Made by a program: the position numbers and the translations under genes. From Burkholderia sp. HI2500 (GTDB taxonomy: Bacteria > Pseudomonadota > Gammaproteobacteria > Burkholderiales > Burkholderiaceae): DNA of 64,000 nt. The notes beneath the pieces were generated by a model that searched no databases, was not told the DNA's origin, and saw only the letters and a list, made by a program, of their open reading frames with translations. Positions 19,726 through 28,132 of the stretch are shown one piece after another (position 1 is the stretch's first letter; the number at the start of each line of letters is the position of its first letter). The stretch lies in the NCBI RefSeq assembly GCF_002223055.1, contig NZ_NKFL01000004.1, positions 1,798,001-1,862,000 of the forward strand, in the 5' to 3' direction.

Positions 19726-19956
19726 ATGAAATCGTCCCCGCGCGATCACAATGACGATACCAAGACGCGCCGCCAGCCTTCGAAGCTGGTCCTGAACATC
19801 GCCGCCGTGACGGTCGGCCTCATCACGTTCGCGATCGGCGCGGCGTGGGTGATCTATAGCTGGGTCGTCGATCGCGAAGCGCAATATTTCGCGATCCCGC
19901 TGGTGTTCTCGGTGCCGGTGATCGTGGCGGTCGCGATCCGGAGCTTCTGGGAATAG
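19726..19956 (+). CDS. Small inner-membrane protein, two predicted helices
   Basis: 76 aa. A charged N-terminus (residues 1-20, KSSPRDHNDDTKTRRQPSK) precedes one hydrophobic helix (LVLNIAAVTVGLITFAIG) and a second (FAIPLVFSVPVIVAVAIRSF). I do not recognise a family. The codon use is like its neighbours and a membrane topology with the N-terminus inside is plausible. It stands alone between the amidohydrolase terminator and a convergent small secreted protein. Confidence 0.6.
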   Translation: MKSSPRDHNDDTKTRRQPSKLVLNIAAVTVGLITFAIGAAWVIYSWVVDREAQYFAIPLVFSVPVIVAVAIRSFWE

Positions 19957-20060
19957 GCATGCCTGGAATGACGCAGCGCCGCGGGTCGGGCGACGCGCGG
20001 CGCTGGTATCCGGCTTGTTTCAGATGAAGCGGGAATTCCCGCGGTTCGCTTGCGGGCCGG

Positions 20061-20354
20061 TCACAGGCCGGAGGACGCACACGGATCGGGGACTGTGCCC
20101 CGATTCCCGCCGATGACGAGGGTGGGCCCGGTGCCGGTCAGGAACCTGGCGGCCGCTATCAGCACACGTTCCGTCGTCAGCGACTCATCACTCGAAATCT
20201 GCCGCTTCGAGTAGGCGTAACACTCCGGGGGCATGACGAACCGCTGCACTGGCTTTGCGCTCCAGGCTACGTTGTCGGCGGGCGTCGTGGCAAATGCCGG
20301 CGCAGCGAGTATCAGCGCCAGTACGGAAATCGGAACGCGGACGGTGTTTTTCAT
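20061..20354 (-). CDS. Small secreted/periplasmic protein of unknown function
   Basis: 97 aa with a good signal peptide (KNTVRVPISVLALILAAPAFA/TT). The mature part of about 75 residues has two cysteines (PPECYAYSK and near the C-terminus PDPCASSG), which could form one disulfide. No family recognised. It lies downstream of tRNA-Leu on the same strand but after that gene's terminator, so it needs its own promoter. Confidence 0.5.
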   Translation of the reverse strand: MKNTVRVPISVLALILAAPAFATTPADNVAWSAKPVQRFVMPPECYAYSKRQISSDESLTTERVLIAAARFLTGTGPTLVIGGNRGTVPDPCASSGL

Positions 20355-20473
20355 CGATGGCCCTCGGCGTAATTGTGTTTCTTATAGGGAAAGCGAACAC
20401 GATATTACACGCGGCACGAATATTCGCGCACCGCTTGCCCCGGCGCTCGTGCCGGGAAAAGCACCGACATCAA

Positions 20474-20513
20474 CAAAAAAGCGCTGCGGTCAATCGACCG
20501 ACAGCGCTTTTGG
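20474..20513 (-). terminator. Terminator of tRNA-Leu
   Basis: Long stem AAAAGCGCTG...GGTC with GACC...CAGCGCTTTT (20477-20512), bulges of one base on each arm, loop AATC. The minus strand then continues TTTTTTG. It lies 35 bases after the tRNA. Confidence 0.8.
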
Positions 20514-20547
20514 GTGAACGGCCCCTCACTGAGGCGCATTCGACTTC

Positions 20548-20634
20548 TGGTGCGTGAGGCCGGACTCGAACCGGCACACCCTTGCGGGCGTCAGGACCTA
20601 AACCTGGTGCGTCTACCAATTTCGCCACTCACGC
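20548..20634 (-). tRNA. tRNA-Leu (TAG)
   Basis: 87-nt type-II tRNA with a long variable arm and encoded CCA. The acceptor stem starts GCGTGAG, the anticodon loop TTTAGGT gives TAG, and the T arm is GCCGG-TTCGAGT-CCGGC. A -10-like TAGAAT (complement of 20736-20741) lies about 100 bases upstream. Confidence 0.97.
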
Positions 20635-20870
20635 GCATTTCTGTCGCCTGACCACGCGGCACGAAAGATGCGTGACCACGCGCCCGGGACATCGCGCCGG
20701 CTTGCAACCGGCACGCCCGATCAGGCGAGCGCGAGATTCTACCCGATCCGCGCGGGCTTGTCTCGCCCCTGCCGGCACCCGTCGTGCAGCGATGCTAGAA
20801 TGCCGCGCTCGACGTTTCGGCACCGCGCCGCCGCGCGTCCCCCGAACCCGCCCCCCACACGATTCCGCCC

Positions 20871-21704
20871 GTGAACTTCGACGACTACTGTCAGCAAAAG
20901 GCCGCCCCTGCGGGCTCCAGCGTCTACTACGCGCTGCGTCAGGCGCCGCACGCCACGCAGCCGCGCCTGACCGCGCTGTTCGCGCTGCGCCGCGAACTCG
21001 AGGAAACCGTCAAGGAAACCAGCGACCCGACCGTCGGACACACGAAGCTCGCGTGGTGGCACAAGGAACTCGCGGCGCTGGCCGACGGGCAGCCATCGCA
21101 CCCGGTCACGAAGGCGCTCGCGCAGCATCATCCGGCGATCGCCGCCGAGGCCGATGCATTGCGTACGCTCGTCAACGGTTACGGGATGGATCTCGAACAG
21201 GCGCGCTACCTCGATTTCGCGAACCTACAGCGCTATATCGCACAGGTCGGCGGCACCTTCGCGTCGCTGGTCGCGCGCGCAAGTTCGCCAAACCCGGCGG
21301 ATCCGCAACCGTGGGCCGCGGACGCCGGCCGCGCGCTGATGCTCGCGCAGTTCGTGCAGGATCTCGGCAACGACGCACGCCACGGCCGCATCTATCTGCC
21401 GATCGACGAACTGCAGCGTTACAACGTGACCGCGGCCGATCTGCTGAACCGCCGCTACAGCCCGGCCTTCACCGAATTGCTGCAATTCCAGACGGCCCGC
21501 GCGCGCGAAGCGCTCGTGGCCGCCGAAGCGGCGATCCCGGCATCGGAACGCCGCGCCCAGCGCACGCTGCGCGCGCAGATCGCGCTGGCCGGCTCGCTGC
21601 TCGACGAAATCGCGCGCGACGGCTACCAGGTGCTGCATCAGCGCATCGCGCTGACGCCGATCCGCAAGCTGTGGATCGCGTGGCGCACCGCGCGCCGCCG
21701 CTGA
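20871..21704 (+). CDS. Squalene/phytoene synthase-fold protein, degenerate first Asp motif
   Basis: 277 aa starting at GTG (MNFDDYCQQKAAPAGSSVYYALR). The all-alpha trans-isoprenyl diphosphate synthase fold is recognisable: YCQQKAAPAGSSVYYA at the N-terminus and the second Asp-rich motif QDLGNDARHGRIYLP. The first Asp-rich motif, normally DDxxD after an Arg, is here RRELEETVKE without any Asp. This resembles the NDUFAF6-like branch rather than an active squalene or phytoene synthase. No isoprenoid genes are adjacent. The cellular role is unknown; a protein-assembly role is only suggested by the NDUFAF6 comparison. Confidence 0.75.
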   Translation: MNFDDYCQQKAAPAGSSVYYALRQAPHATQPRLTALFALRRELEETVKETSDPTVGHTKLAWWHKELAALADGQPSHPVTKALAQHHPAIAAEADALRTLVNGYGMDLEQARYLDFANLQRYIAQVGGTFASLVARASSPNPADPQPWAADAGRALMLAQFVQDLGNDARHGRIYLPIDELQRYNVTAADLLNRRYSPAFTELLQFQTARAREALVAAEAAIPASERRAQRTLRAQIALAGSLLDEIARDGYQVLHQRIALTPIRKLWIAWRTARRR

Positions 21705-21705
21705 T

Positions 21706-21726
21706 CCTCACGCCTCACGCCTCACG
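21706..21726. repeat. Heptamer tandem repeat (CCTCACG)x3
   Basis: Three exact copies of CCTCACG at 21706-21712, 21713-21719 and 21720-21726, spanning the gap between two convergent genes and overlapping the stop codon of the DUF1501 gene (21722-21724). Confidence 0.85.
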
Positions 21727-22942
21727 CCTTCAACAACGGCAGCGTATCGAAGCGCTGCTGCAGCACGCGGGTCGCGTCGAGCCCCCACCATGGCCCGAGC
21801 ACGGTCGCGTAGAGCTGGCGGAAATCGACCGCGACGGGCAGGTTGCCGTTGCCATCGAGCCGCCCGAGCGCCGGCGGCGCACCGTACAACCCGCCGGCTA
21901 CGCGCCCGCCCATCACGAAATGCGGCGCGGCCGTGCCGTGATCGGTGCCGTTGCTCTGGTTCTCGCGCACGCGCCGCCCGAATTCCGCATACGTCATCAC
22001 GAGCGTCTGGTTCCAGCGCCCAAGCTCGATCAACGCGCTGCGCATCGCGCTCATCCCTTCCGCGAACTGCTTGAGCAGCGCGGCCTGCTGTCCCGGCTGG
22101 TTCTGGTGCGTATCGAAGCCGTTGAGCGTCAGACGCAGCACCGCGACGCCATCCTGCGCACCCGGGCCGGACGCTTCGCACGCAGCCAGCACCTGCATTG
22201 CGGTCTTGACCGACGTGCCGAACGCGCCGGCCGGAAAGGCGGTCCTGAATTCACGCATCCCGCCGCGCGGACGCAGCCGGTCGGCCGCCTTCACGATGTC
22301 GTTCTCGACGTCGATGATGTGGGCGAGCGCGGGGTTCTGTTCGCGCAGCGACGACGGCTCGGCAAGCCGGGCCGCACGAATGAACTGCGCGGGATTGACG
22401 AGCGCGATCGCACGCGCACCGTTCGAGAGCGGCCCCATCTCGGCACTGCCGAGCACGACGCCGTCGGCCGCGAAACCGGGCGGCACGGGCGCCTGCGCGA
22501 ACGTGCGCGTCAGCCAGCCTTCGTGCAGATACTGATCCGAGCGCGACGCGGTATCCCAGATCTCGATCGAGCGGAAATGCGACAGGTTCGGCTGCGGATA
22601 GCCGACGCCCTGCACGACCGCGACCTGCCCGTCGCGCCACAGCGGCATCAACGGCGCGAGCGACGGATGCAGCCCCGTGTGCGCGTCGAGTTGCAGCACC
22701 TGCTCGCGCTTGATGCCGATGCTGCGACGGAACTGGTAATACAGCGGGTCCGCATACGGCACCACCGTGTTGAGGCCGTCATTGCCGCCCTTCAGCTCGA
22801 CGAGGATCAGCACGTTCGCGTACCCGGCCGCCGGTTGGCGCCCCGCCTGCGCCACGGCAGCCGCCATCGCAGGCGCCTGCCACATCGACACGCCGGCCGC
22901 GGCCGCGGCGCCTGTCAGCGTCAGAAAATCACGTCGGTTCAT
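21722..22942 (-). CDS. DUF1501 family exported protein (Tat signal)
   Basis: 406 aa. The N-terminus MNRRDFLTLTGAAAAAGVSMW carries a twin-arginine motif and hydrophobic core, so it is exported folded. The family is related to the alkaline phosphatase/sulfatase superfamily; segments typical of DUF1501 include LVELKGGNDGLNTVVPYADP, HPSLAPLMPLW, GWLTRTF and LVMTYAEFGRRVREN, with HGTAAPHFVMGG. No characterised reaction. It follows the DUF1800 gene by 67 bases; the two families are nearly always paired, implying a shared function. Confidence 0.88.
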   Translation of the reverse strand: MNRRDFLTLTGAAAAAGVSMWQAPAMAAAVAQAGRQPAAGYANVLILVELKGGNDGLNTVVPYADPLYYQFRRSIGIKREQVLQLDAHTGLHPSLAPLMPLWRDGQVAVVQGVGYPQPNLSHFRSIEIWDTASRSDQYLHEGWLTRTFAQAPVPPGFAADGVVLGSAEMGPLSNGARAIALVNPAQFIRAARLAEPSSLREQNPALAHIIDVENDIVKAADRLRPRGGMREFRTAFPAGAFGTSVKTAMQVLAACEASGPGAQDGVAVLRLTLNGFDTHQNQPGQQAALLKQFAEGMSAMRSALIELGRWNQTLVMTYAEFGRRVRENQSNGTDHGTAAPHFVMGGRVAGGLYGAPPALGRLDGNGNLPVAVDFRQLYATVLGPWWGLDATRVLQQRFDTLPLLKA

Positions 22943-23009
22943 CGCGCATCCTTTGGTTCACCGTCCGACACCTTTGCCGCACCGGCTCCCCGCTTCATCG
23001 TCGTTCGAA

Positions 23010-24518
23010 TCATTTCAGTTGATAGGCCGGATCCATCAGCAGCGCCTCGAGATACGCGCTGCCGGTCGAATCCGTATCGATCGCCGCGACCGGCGACAGT
23101 TGCAGCACCGCATGCTGCAACTGAAGCTCGGTCGACAAACCGGCGATCGCCTGCGGCCGCGCGCGATATTGCGCAAGCCAGCGCTCGAGGTCGAAACGCA
23201 GGCCCGCGCGCGCGGGCTTGGCAGGCGTTCCGCGCATGCCGGCAGAGGACGCCGTCTCGACCACCGGCATCGCATGCGCGCGGGCATTCGGCGGCGGCAC
23301 CATCGCATGCGCCGGCGGGTGCATGCCGGCCGTCTCCGTCGCACGGAACAGTTGCTCGACGAACTGCTTGCGCGCGAGCAGCGTGGTGCTGTTGATCCAC
23401 AGCGCGCCGCCCGGCCAACCCTTCACGTTCGGCGGATAGAACAGGTTCTGCCCGAGCGTGCGCACGGTGTTCGCGAGCATCTGCGGATCGCCGTATGAAA
23501 CCTCGAACAGCCGCACCGACCCGACGACGAACTCCGCCGGCGACTTGACGAGCACGCCGCGATTGCGAGGATCCCAGAAGGCGTCGGTCGACCACAGCGC
23601 GGCGAGCGCCGCGCGAATGTCGTAGCCGCTCGAACGAAACCGTTCGGCCACCGCATCGAGCGCGCCCGGATCGGGCGTATCCGACACGAACTCGCGCCAC
23701 AGCTTGGCGGCGATGAAACGCGCGGTGCCGGGCCGCTTCAGCAGGATGTCGAGAAAGCCGTCGCCATCGAATGGCCCCGTTTCGCCGAGGATCGTCTTGT
23801 CGCCGGCGTCGTGCAGATCCGGCCGAACCTCGAAGCGATACGTATCGGGGTCGACCGTCCAGCCCGTCATCGCACGCGCGGCTTCGGTCACGTCGTTTTG
23901 CGTGTAATGCCCTTCGCCGAGCGTGAACAGCTCCATCACCTCGCGCGCGAAATTCTCGTTCGGGCGCCCCTTGCGATTGCTCGCGCCATCGAGGTACTGC
24001 AGCATCGCCGGATCCTTCGCGACCGCATGCAGCAGCACGCCGAAGTTGCCGAGCGCCTCGCGGCGAAACAGCGCGTTCTGCGCCGCCATCGTCTGCGGGT
24101 AAGGCACCTTGTCCTGCCCCGACGTGAAGTGCCCGTGCCAGAACAGCGTCATGCGCTCGGTGAGCGGCGACGGCGTGACGATCATCTCGTTGACCCATGC
24201 CGCGCGCAGCGCATCGTACCGAACGTTGCGCTCGCGCTGCTCGTCGCGCCGCATGTCGGGCGTCAGCGCCTGGCGCTGCGCGCGCGTCGGCGGCAACTCG
24301 GCGATCCAGTCGGGCCAGGTCGTGACGGGGTCGCGGCGAACGTTACCGAGCGTGTCGGCCACGACCTGCGCGCGCGTCATGCCGACGACGCGCGCAACAT
24401 CGGCGGGCGCGGGAGAAAAACCGGTACGACTCAGGAAAAACAATGCATCGTCCGCATCGAGCGGCGACTGCATGGCGGGCGACGGCGCCGGTGCGGCAGC
24501 GTTCGCTTTCATTGTCAT
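23010..24518 (-). CDS. DUF1800 family protein
   Basis: 502 aa. Family features include FFLSRTGFSPAPADVARVVGM near the N-terminus, ERMTLFWHGHFTSGQDKVPY, GRPNENFAREVMELFTLGEG (cited as NENFAREVMELFTLGEG), and RFIAAKLWREFVSDTP. No signal peptide or Tat motif is visible on this protein, in contrast to its downstream partner DUF1501. Function unknown. It is the first gene of a two-gene operon. The genes just upstream are a small secreted protein and ompR-envZ. Confidence 0.88.
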   Translation of the reverse strand: MTMKANAAAPAPSPAMQSPLDADDALFFLSRTGFSPAPADVARVVGMTRAQVVADTLGNVRRDPVTTWPDWIAELPPTRAQRQALTPDMRRDEQRERNVRYDALRAAWVNEMIVTPSPLTERMTLFWHGHFTSGQDKVPYPQTMAAQNALFRREALGNFGVLLHAVAKDPAMLQYLDGASNRKGRPNENFAREVMELFTLGEGHYTQNDVTEAARAMTGWTVDPDTYRFEVRPDLHDAGDKTILGETGPFDGDGFLDILLKRPGTARFIAAKLWREFVSDTPDPGALDAVAERFRSSGYDIRAALAALWSTDAFWDPRNRGVLVKSPAEFVVGSVRLFEVSYGDPQMLANTVRTLGQNLFYPPNVKGWPGGALWINSTTLLARKQFVEQLFRATETAGMHPPAHAMVPPPNARAHAMPVVETASSAGMRGTPAKPARAGLRFDLERWLAQYRARPQAIAGLSTELQLQHAVLQLSPVAAIDTDSTGSAYLEALLMDPAYQLK

Positions 24519-24644
24519 GGACTCCCGGAGCGCACCGGCGGTGCGGATGCCGGTACAACGGCAATCGGCAGGCGAAAGTTGACGGAAAAATTGCTACGAA
24601 TCTTTTCCGCGCGAAGTATGTCGCTCCGGGCGAAAGACGGCGTG

Positions 24645-24923
24645 TCAGCGCTTGTACAGCTCGCGAACGGCGTCTTCGATGTGCTGGCGCAAAAGGTGGC
24701 GTTCCTCGGGCGTCATGTGCCCGTCGCGGCGGCGCTGTTCGAGATCGGGAGGCACGGCGGAACGAACCGTCATCTCGGCGGTACGATCGGACTGCGGCGC
24801 TTTGCCGCGCGGCAGCTTGCGCGACGATGCGCCCTGCTCGGGGCGCTGCGCATACGCGAAGTTCGACGCATACGGACCGGCAAGCGCGATCGTCAGCATC
24901 AGTGCAATCCGGGCAGATCGCAT
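24645..24923 (-). CDS. Small exported protein of unknown function
   Basis: 92 aa from the ATG at 24923. A signal peptide (MRSARIALMLTIALAGPYASNFAYA/Q) precedes a charged mature region ending in a predicted helix, MTPEERHLLRQHIEDAVREL, that resembles the short acidic-basic helices of stress-sensing periplasmic proteins. The longer open frame upstream has no family support. Same strand as the DUF1800-DUF1501 pair 126 bases downstream, and divergent from ompR. Confidence 0.65.
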   Translation of the reverse strand: MRSARIALMLTIALAGPYASNFAYAQRPEQGASSRKLPRGKAPQSDRTAEMTVRSAVPPDLEQRRRDGHMTPEERHLLRQHIEDAVRELYKR

Positions 24924-25091
24924 GACCGTCCTCGCTTCTTTGGTCGATTTGTTCCCTTCGTCACGCGGCAACCGGCTACCTCTGGTACTTGAAAAACCCT
25001 GCGGAATTCGGGTGTGCAAAGATGGATGATGGAGTGCAGGGGAGTATCTACCGAATTTCGGCTTCGAGTAAAGGAATCTCTATAGCCTGCC

Positions 25092-25137
25092 TTTACTCGG
25101 CGCGACACTACGGGTAAATTTTGTAACCGACTGTAAC
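25092..25137 (+). promoter_or_regulatory. Putative ompR promoter with OmpR-box-like direct repeat
   Basis: -35 TTTACT (25092-25097), a 17-base spacer and -10 TAAATT (25115-25120). Immediately downstream lies TGTAAC-N4-TGTAAC (25122-25137), whose complement GTTACA-N4-GTTACA corresponds to the enterobacterial OmpR consensus as I recall it. Its place over the expected start site suggests negative autoregulation. Confidence 0.5.
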
Positions 25138-25181
25138 GCACGAAAATACGCGGCCGTGCGTCAATTCCCATTCGCGATAAG

Positions 25182-25916
25182 ATGCCGATCATGGAAACGA
25201 AAAACCCCTCCAAGATTCTCGTCGTTGACGACGACCCGCGCCTGCGCGATCTGCTGCGCCGCTATCTCGGCGAGCAGGGTTTCAATGTCTACGTCGCGGA
25301 AAACGCGACCGCAATGAACAAGCTCTGGGTACGCGAGCGTTTCGACCTGCTCGTGCTCGACCTGATGCTCCCGGGCGAAGACGGCCTGTCGATCTGCCGC
25401 CGCCTGCGCGGCAGCAACGACCGCACGCCGATCATCATGCTCACCGCGAAGGGCGAGGACGTGGATCGCATCGTCGGCCTCGAGATGGGCGCCGACGATT
25501 ACCTGCCGAAGCCGTTCAACCCGCGCGAACTCGTGGCGCGCATTCATGCGGTGCTGCGCCGCCAGGCGCCGGCCGAACTGCCGGGCGCGCCGTCGGAAAC
25601 CACCGAGGTGTTCGAGTTCGGCGAGTTCTCGCTGAACCTCGCGACGCGCACGCTGACGAAGTCGGGCCAGGAAATTCCGCTCACCACCGGCGAATTCTCG
25701 GTGCTGAAGGTGTTCGCGCGTCATCCGCGCCAGCCGCTGTCGCGCGAAAAGCTGATGGAGCTCGCACGCGGCCGTGAATACGAAGTGTTCGACCGCAGCC
25801 TCGACGTGCAGATCTCGCGCCTGCGCAAGCTGATCGAACCGGATCCGGGCAGCCCGCGCTTCATCCAGACTGTCTGGGGCCTCGGCTACGTGTTCATCCC
25901 GGACGGCGCCGCCTGA
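25182..25916 (+). CDS. ompR: Two-component response regulator OmpR
   Basis: 244-aa winged-helix response regulator for osmotic and envelope control. The receiver domain has the acidic pair in VVDDDPRLRDLL, phospho-acceptor Asp60 in LLVLDLMLPGEDG, the switch Thr in IIMLTAKGED, and Lys in YLPKPFNPREL. The C-terminal OmpR/PhoB domain includes LTTGEFSVLKVFARHPRQPLSREKL (cited as LTTGEFSVLKVF) and DVQISRLRKLIEPDP. A second ATG nine bases downstream is an alternative start. envZ follows after 40 bases. Confidence 0.95.
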   Translation: MPIMETKNPSKILVVDDDPRLRDLLRRYLGEQGFNVYVAENATAMNKLWVRERFDLLVLDLMLPGEDGLSICRRLRGSNDRTPIIMLTAKGEDVDRIVGLEMGADDYLPKPFNPRELVARIHAVLRRQAPAELPGAPSETTEVFEFGEFSLNLATRTLTKSGQEIPLTTGEFSVLKVFARHPRQPLSREKLMELARGREYEVFDRSLDVQISRLRKLIEPDPGSPRFIQTVWGLGYVFIPDGAA

Positions 25917-25956
25917 TCTTTTTCCTTTCCGGTTTCGCCCGCCCACGGCCCGTCCC

Positions 25957-27318
25957 ATGCGTATCGACCGGCGCCTCCTTCAGCTCGCGTTCGGCGGGCT
26001 GTTCTGGCGCACCTTCCTGCTGATCGCGCTGCTGATCTCGGTCAGTCTCGCCGCGTGGTTCCAGAGCTTTCGCGTAATCGAGCGCGAGCCGCGTGCGCAG
26101 CGCGTGGCTCTCCAGCTCGTCGCGATCGTGAAGCTCACGCGCACCGCCCTGCTCTATTCCGATCCCGATTTGCGGCGCGCGCTGCTGCAGGATCTCGAGA
26201 GCAACGAGGGCGTGCGCGTATACCCGCGCGAGAAGACCGACAAGTTCAAGCTGCAGCCCGACGAATCGCTGAACCGCCTGATCGAACACGACATCCGCAG
26301 CCGCCTCGGCGACGATACCGTGATCGCGCAGTCGGTCAACGACATTCCCGGCGTGTGGATCAGCTTCAAGATCGACGACGACGATTACTGGGTCGCGCTC
26401 GACCGCGACCAGCTCGACAACGTCACGGGCCTGCAGTGGGCCGGCTGGGGGCTGTTCGCGCTCGCGTTGTCGCTGTTCGGCTCCGCGTTCATCACCAGCC
26501 TGGTGAACCGGCCGTTCTCGCGGCTCGCGCTCGCCGCGCGGCAGATCGGCTCGGGCCAGACACCCGAGCTGCTGCCCGAGCGCGGGATGGGCGTCGCGGC
26601 CGAGACCAATCGCAGCTTCAACCAGATGGTGCGCGACCTCGAGCAGCTCGAAGCCGACCGCGCGCTGATGCTCGCGGGCATCTCGCACGACCTGCGCACG
26701 CCGCTCGCGCGGCTGCGGCTCGAAACCGAGATGAGCCCGTCCGACCAGGCGACCAAGGACGCGATGGTCGACGACATCGAGCAGATGGATCGCATCATCG
26801 CGGCCTTCATCGACTACGCCCGCCCGTCGCAACGCAAGCCGGAGCCCGTCGATCTGTCGTCGATCGCGCAGGAAGTCGCCGCCCGCGTGTCGGGCGAGGA
26901 TGGCGTCGAGATCCGCACGCGGCTCGCGCCGAGCGCGGTGATCGAAGCCGACGAGACCGACATGCGCCGCGTGATCGGCAACCTCGTCGAGAACGCGCGC
27001 AAGTATGGCCAGAGCACGCAGGACGGCGTGTCGCGCATCACGCTCGAGACGCGCGTGTCGCACGCGCGCGTCGAGCTGTCGGTGAGCGACGAAGGCCCCG
27101 GCATCCCCGAGGATCAGCTGCCGCTCGTGATGCGGCCGTTCTACCGCGTCGACACCGCGCGCACCAAGGCGGACGGCACGGGCCTCGGGATGGCGATCGT
27201 GCTGCGCCTCGTCGGCCGCTATCGCGGCGCGCTGCGGCTGCGCAACCGCAACCCGGAAGCGGGCCTCGAAGTCACGCTCGAATTCCCCGGCGCCGGCAAG
27301 GCGCGTGCGACTGCGTGA
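25957..27318 (+). CDS. envZ: Osmolarity sensor histidine kinase EnvZ
   Basis: 453-aa inner-membrane sensor kinase. TM1 is at about residues 20-38 (TFLLIALLISVSLAAW), followed by a periplasmic domain of about 130 residues and TM2 at about 170 (GWGLFALALSLFGSAFI). A HAMP linker leads to the H-box ISHDLRTPLARLRLE with phospho-acceptor His244. The N box is NLVENARKYG and the G boxes SDEGPGIPEDQL and GTGLGMAIVLRL. Cotranscribed with ompR. Confidence 0.95.
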   Translation: MRIDRRLLQLAFGGLFWRTFLLIALLISVSLAAWFQSFRVIEREPRAQRVALQLVAIVKLTRTALLYSDPDLRRALLQDLESNEGVRVYPREKTDKFKLQPDESLNRLIEHDIRSRLGDDTVIAQSVNDIPGVWISFKIDDDDYWVALDRDQLDNVTGLQWAGWGLFALALSLFGSAFITSLVNRPFSRLALAARQIGSGQTPELLPERGMGVAAETNRSFNQMVRDLEQLEADRALMLAGISHDLRTPLARLRLETEMSPSDQATKDAMVDDIEQMDRIIAAFIDYARPSQRKPEPVDLSSIAQEVAARVSGEDGVEIRTRLAPSAVIEADETDMRRVIGNLVENARKYGQSTQDGVSRITLETRVSHARVELSVSDEGPGIPEDQLPLVMRPFYRVDTARTKADGTGLGMAIVLRLVGRYRGALRLRNRNPEAGLEVTLEFPGAGKARATA

Positions 27319-27382
27319 CGCGCTCGCGCACGCTTCTTGCGCTGCACACTATCGATCCGGTTGAAAAAAGCTATGAGGCTCG

Positions 27383-27425
27383 TTAGTCAAAATCTATTGA
27401 AGCGACTAACTAATAGTGTTATAGT
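27383..27425 (+). promoter_or_regulatory. ahpC promoter with OxyR-like half site
   Basis: -35 TTGAAG (27397-27402), a 17-base spacer and -10 TATAGT (27420-27425). Overlapping the -35 from upstream is TTAG-N7-CTAT (27383-27397), which resembles half of the OxyR motif (ATAG-N7-CTAT); the second half is poorly conserved. Position next to the -35 fits activation by oxidised OxyR. Confidence 0.55.
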
Positions 27426-27507
27426 TTTGCCCATGCTGTCACATCATCGTTGCAGCACCGAGGTAGCTTGACTCAGTCTTCTTCCCAACTCATACAGGAG
27501 TATCCGC

Positions 27508-28056
27508 ATGAAAACCGTGGGCGATAAACTCGAAGCTTTCACCGTCGTAGCCGCGAAGCCGGGCTTCAACAATCACGAGGAAAACGGCCAGTCGGCGTTC
27601 GAGACCGTCACCGAAGCGTCGTTCCCGGGCAAGTGGAAGATCATCTACTTCTATCCGAAGGATTTCACGTTCGTGTGCCCGACGGAAATCGTCGAATTCG
27701 CGAAGCTCACGAAGCAGTTCGAAGAGCGCGATGCCGTCCTGCTGGGCGGCAGCTCGGACAACGAATTCGTCAAGCTCGCATGGCGCCGTGAGCACAAGGA
27801 CCTCGACAAGCTGAACCACTACTCGTTCGGCGACGTTAAGGGCGAGCTGATCGACCAGCTCGGCGTGCGCGACAAGGAAGCCGGCGTGGCCCTGCGCGCA
27901 ACGTTCATCGTCGATCCGGACAACACGATCCAGCACGTTTCGGTGAACAACCTGAACGTCGGCCGCAGCCCGGAAGAAGTCCTGCGGATTCTGGACGGCC
28001 TGCAAACGGACGAACTGTGCCCGTGCAACCGTGCAGTCGGCGGCGCAACGCTGTAA
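27508..28056 (+). CDS. ahpC: Alkyl hydroperoxide reductase peroxiredoxin AhpC
   Basis: 182-aa thiol peroxidase that reduces H2O2, organic peroxides and peroxynitrite. The peroxidatic Cys57 is in FTFVCPTE. The C-terminus has CPC (Cys171 and Cys173), the three-cysteine arrangement seen in mycobacterial AhpC, which is reduced by AhpD rather than AhpF. AhpD is indeed the next gene and no ahpF is present. The leader shows an AGGAG site. It is separated from ahpD by an intercistronic hairpin. Confidence 0.95.
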   Translation: MKTVGDKLEAFTVVAAKPGFNNHEENGQSAFETVTEASFPGKWKIIYFYPKDFTFVCPTEIVEFAKLTKQFEERDAVLLGGSSDNEFVKLAWRREHKDLDKLNHYSFGDVKGELIDQLGVRDKEAGVALRATFIVDPDNTIQHVSVNNLNVGRSPEEVLRILDGLQTDELCPCNRAVGGATL

Positions 28057-28071
28057 GCGCATCGATGCACG

Positions 28072-28107
28072 AAGCCCGCGGCGCACGTCCTGCCTGCGGG
28101 CTTTTTT
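28072..28107 (+). terminator. Intercistronic terminator between ahpC and ahpD
   Basis: 8-bp stem AAGCCCGC (28072-28079) with GCGGGCTT (28096-28103), ending in six T residues. It lies 16 bases after ahpC and 26 before ahpD and would lower ahpD transcription relative to ahpC. Confidence 0.75.
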
Positions 28108-28132
28108 AACGGCCAACCCATAGGAGATATCA

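Noticed and set aside
20696..20720. Sequence similar to the T arm of tRNA-Leu, as a second decayed tRNA
   Set aside because: Only about 17 of 22 positions match and no acceptor or anticodon part is found; probably chance in GC-rich DNA.
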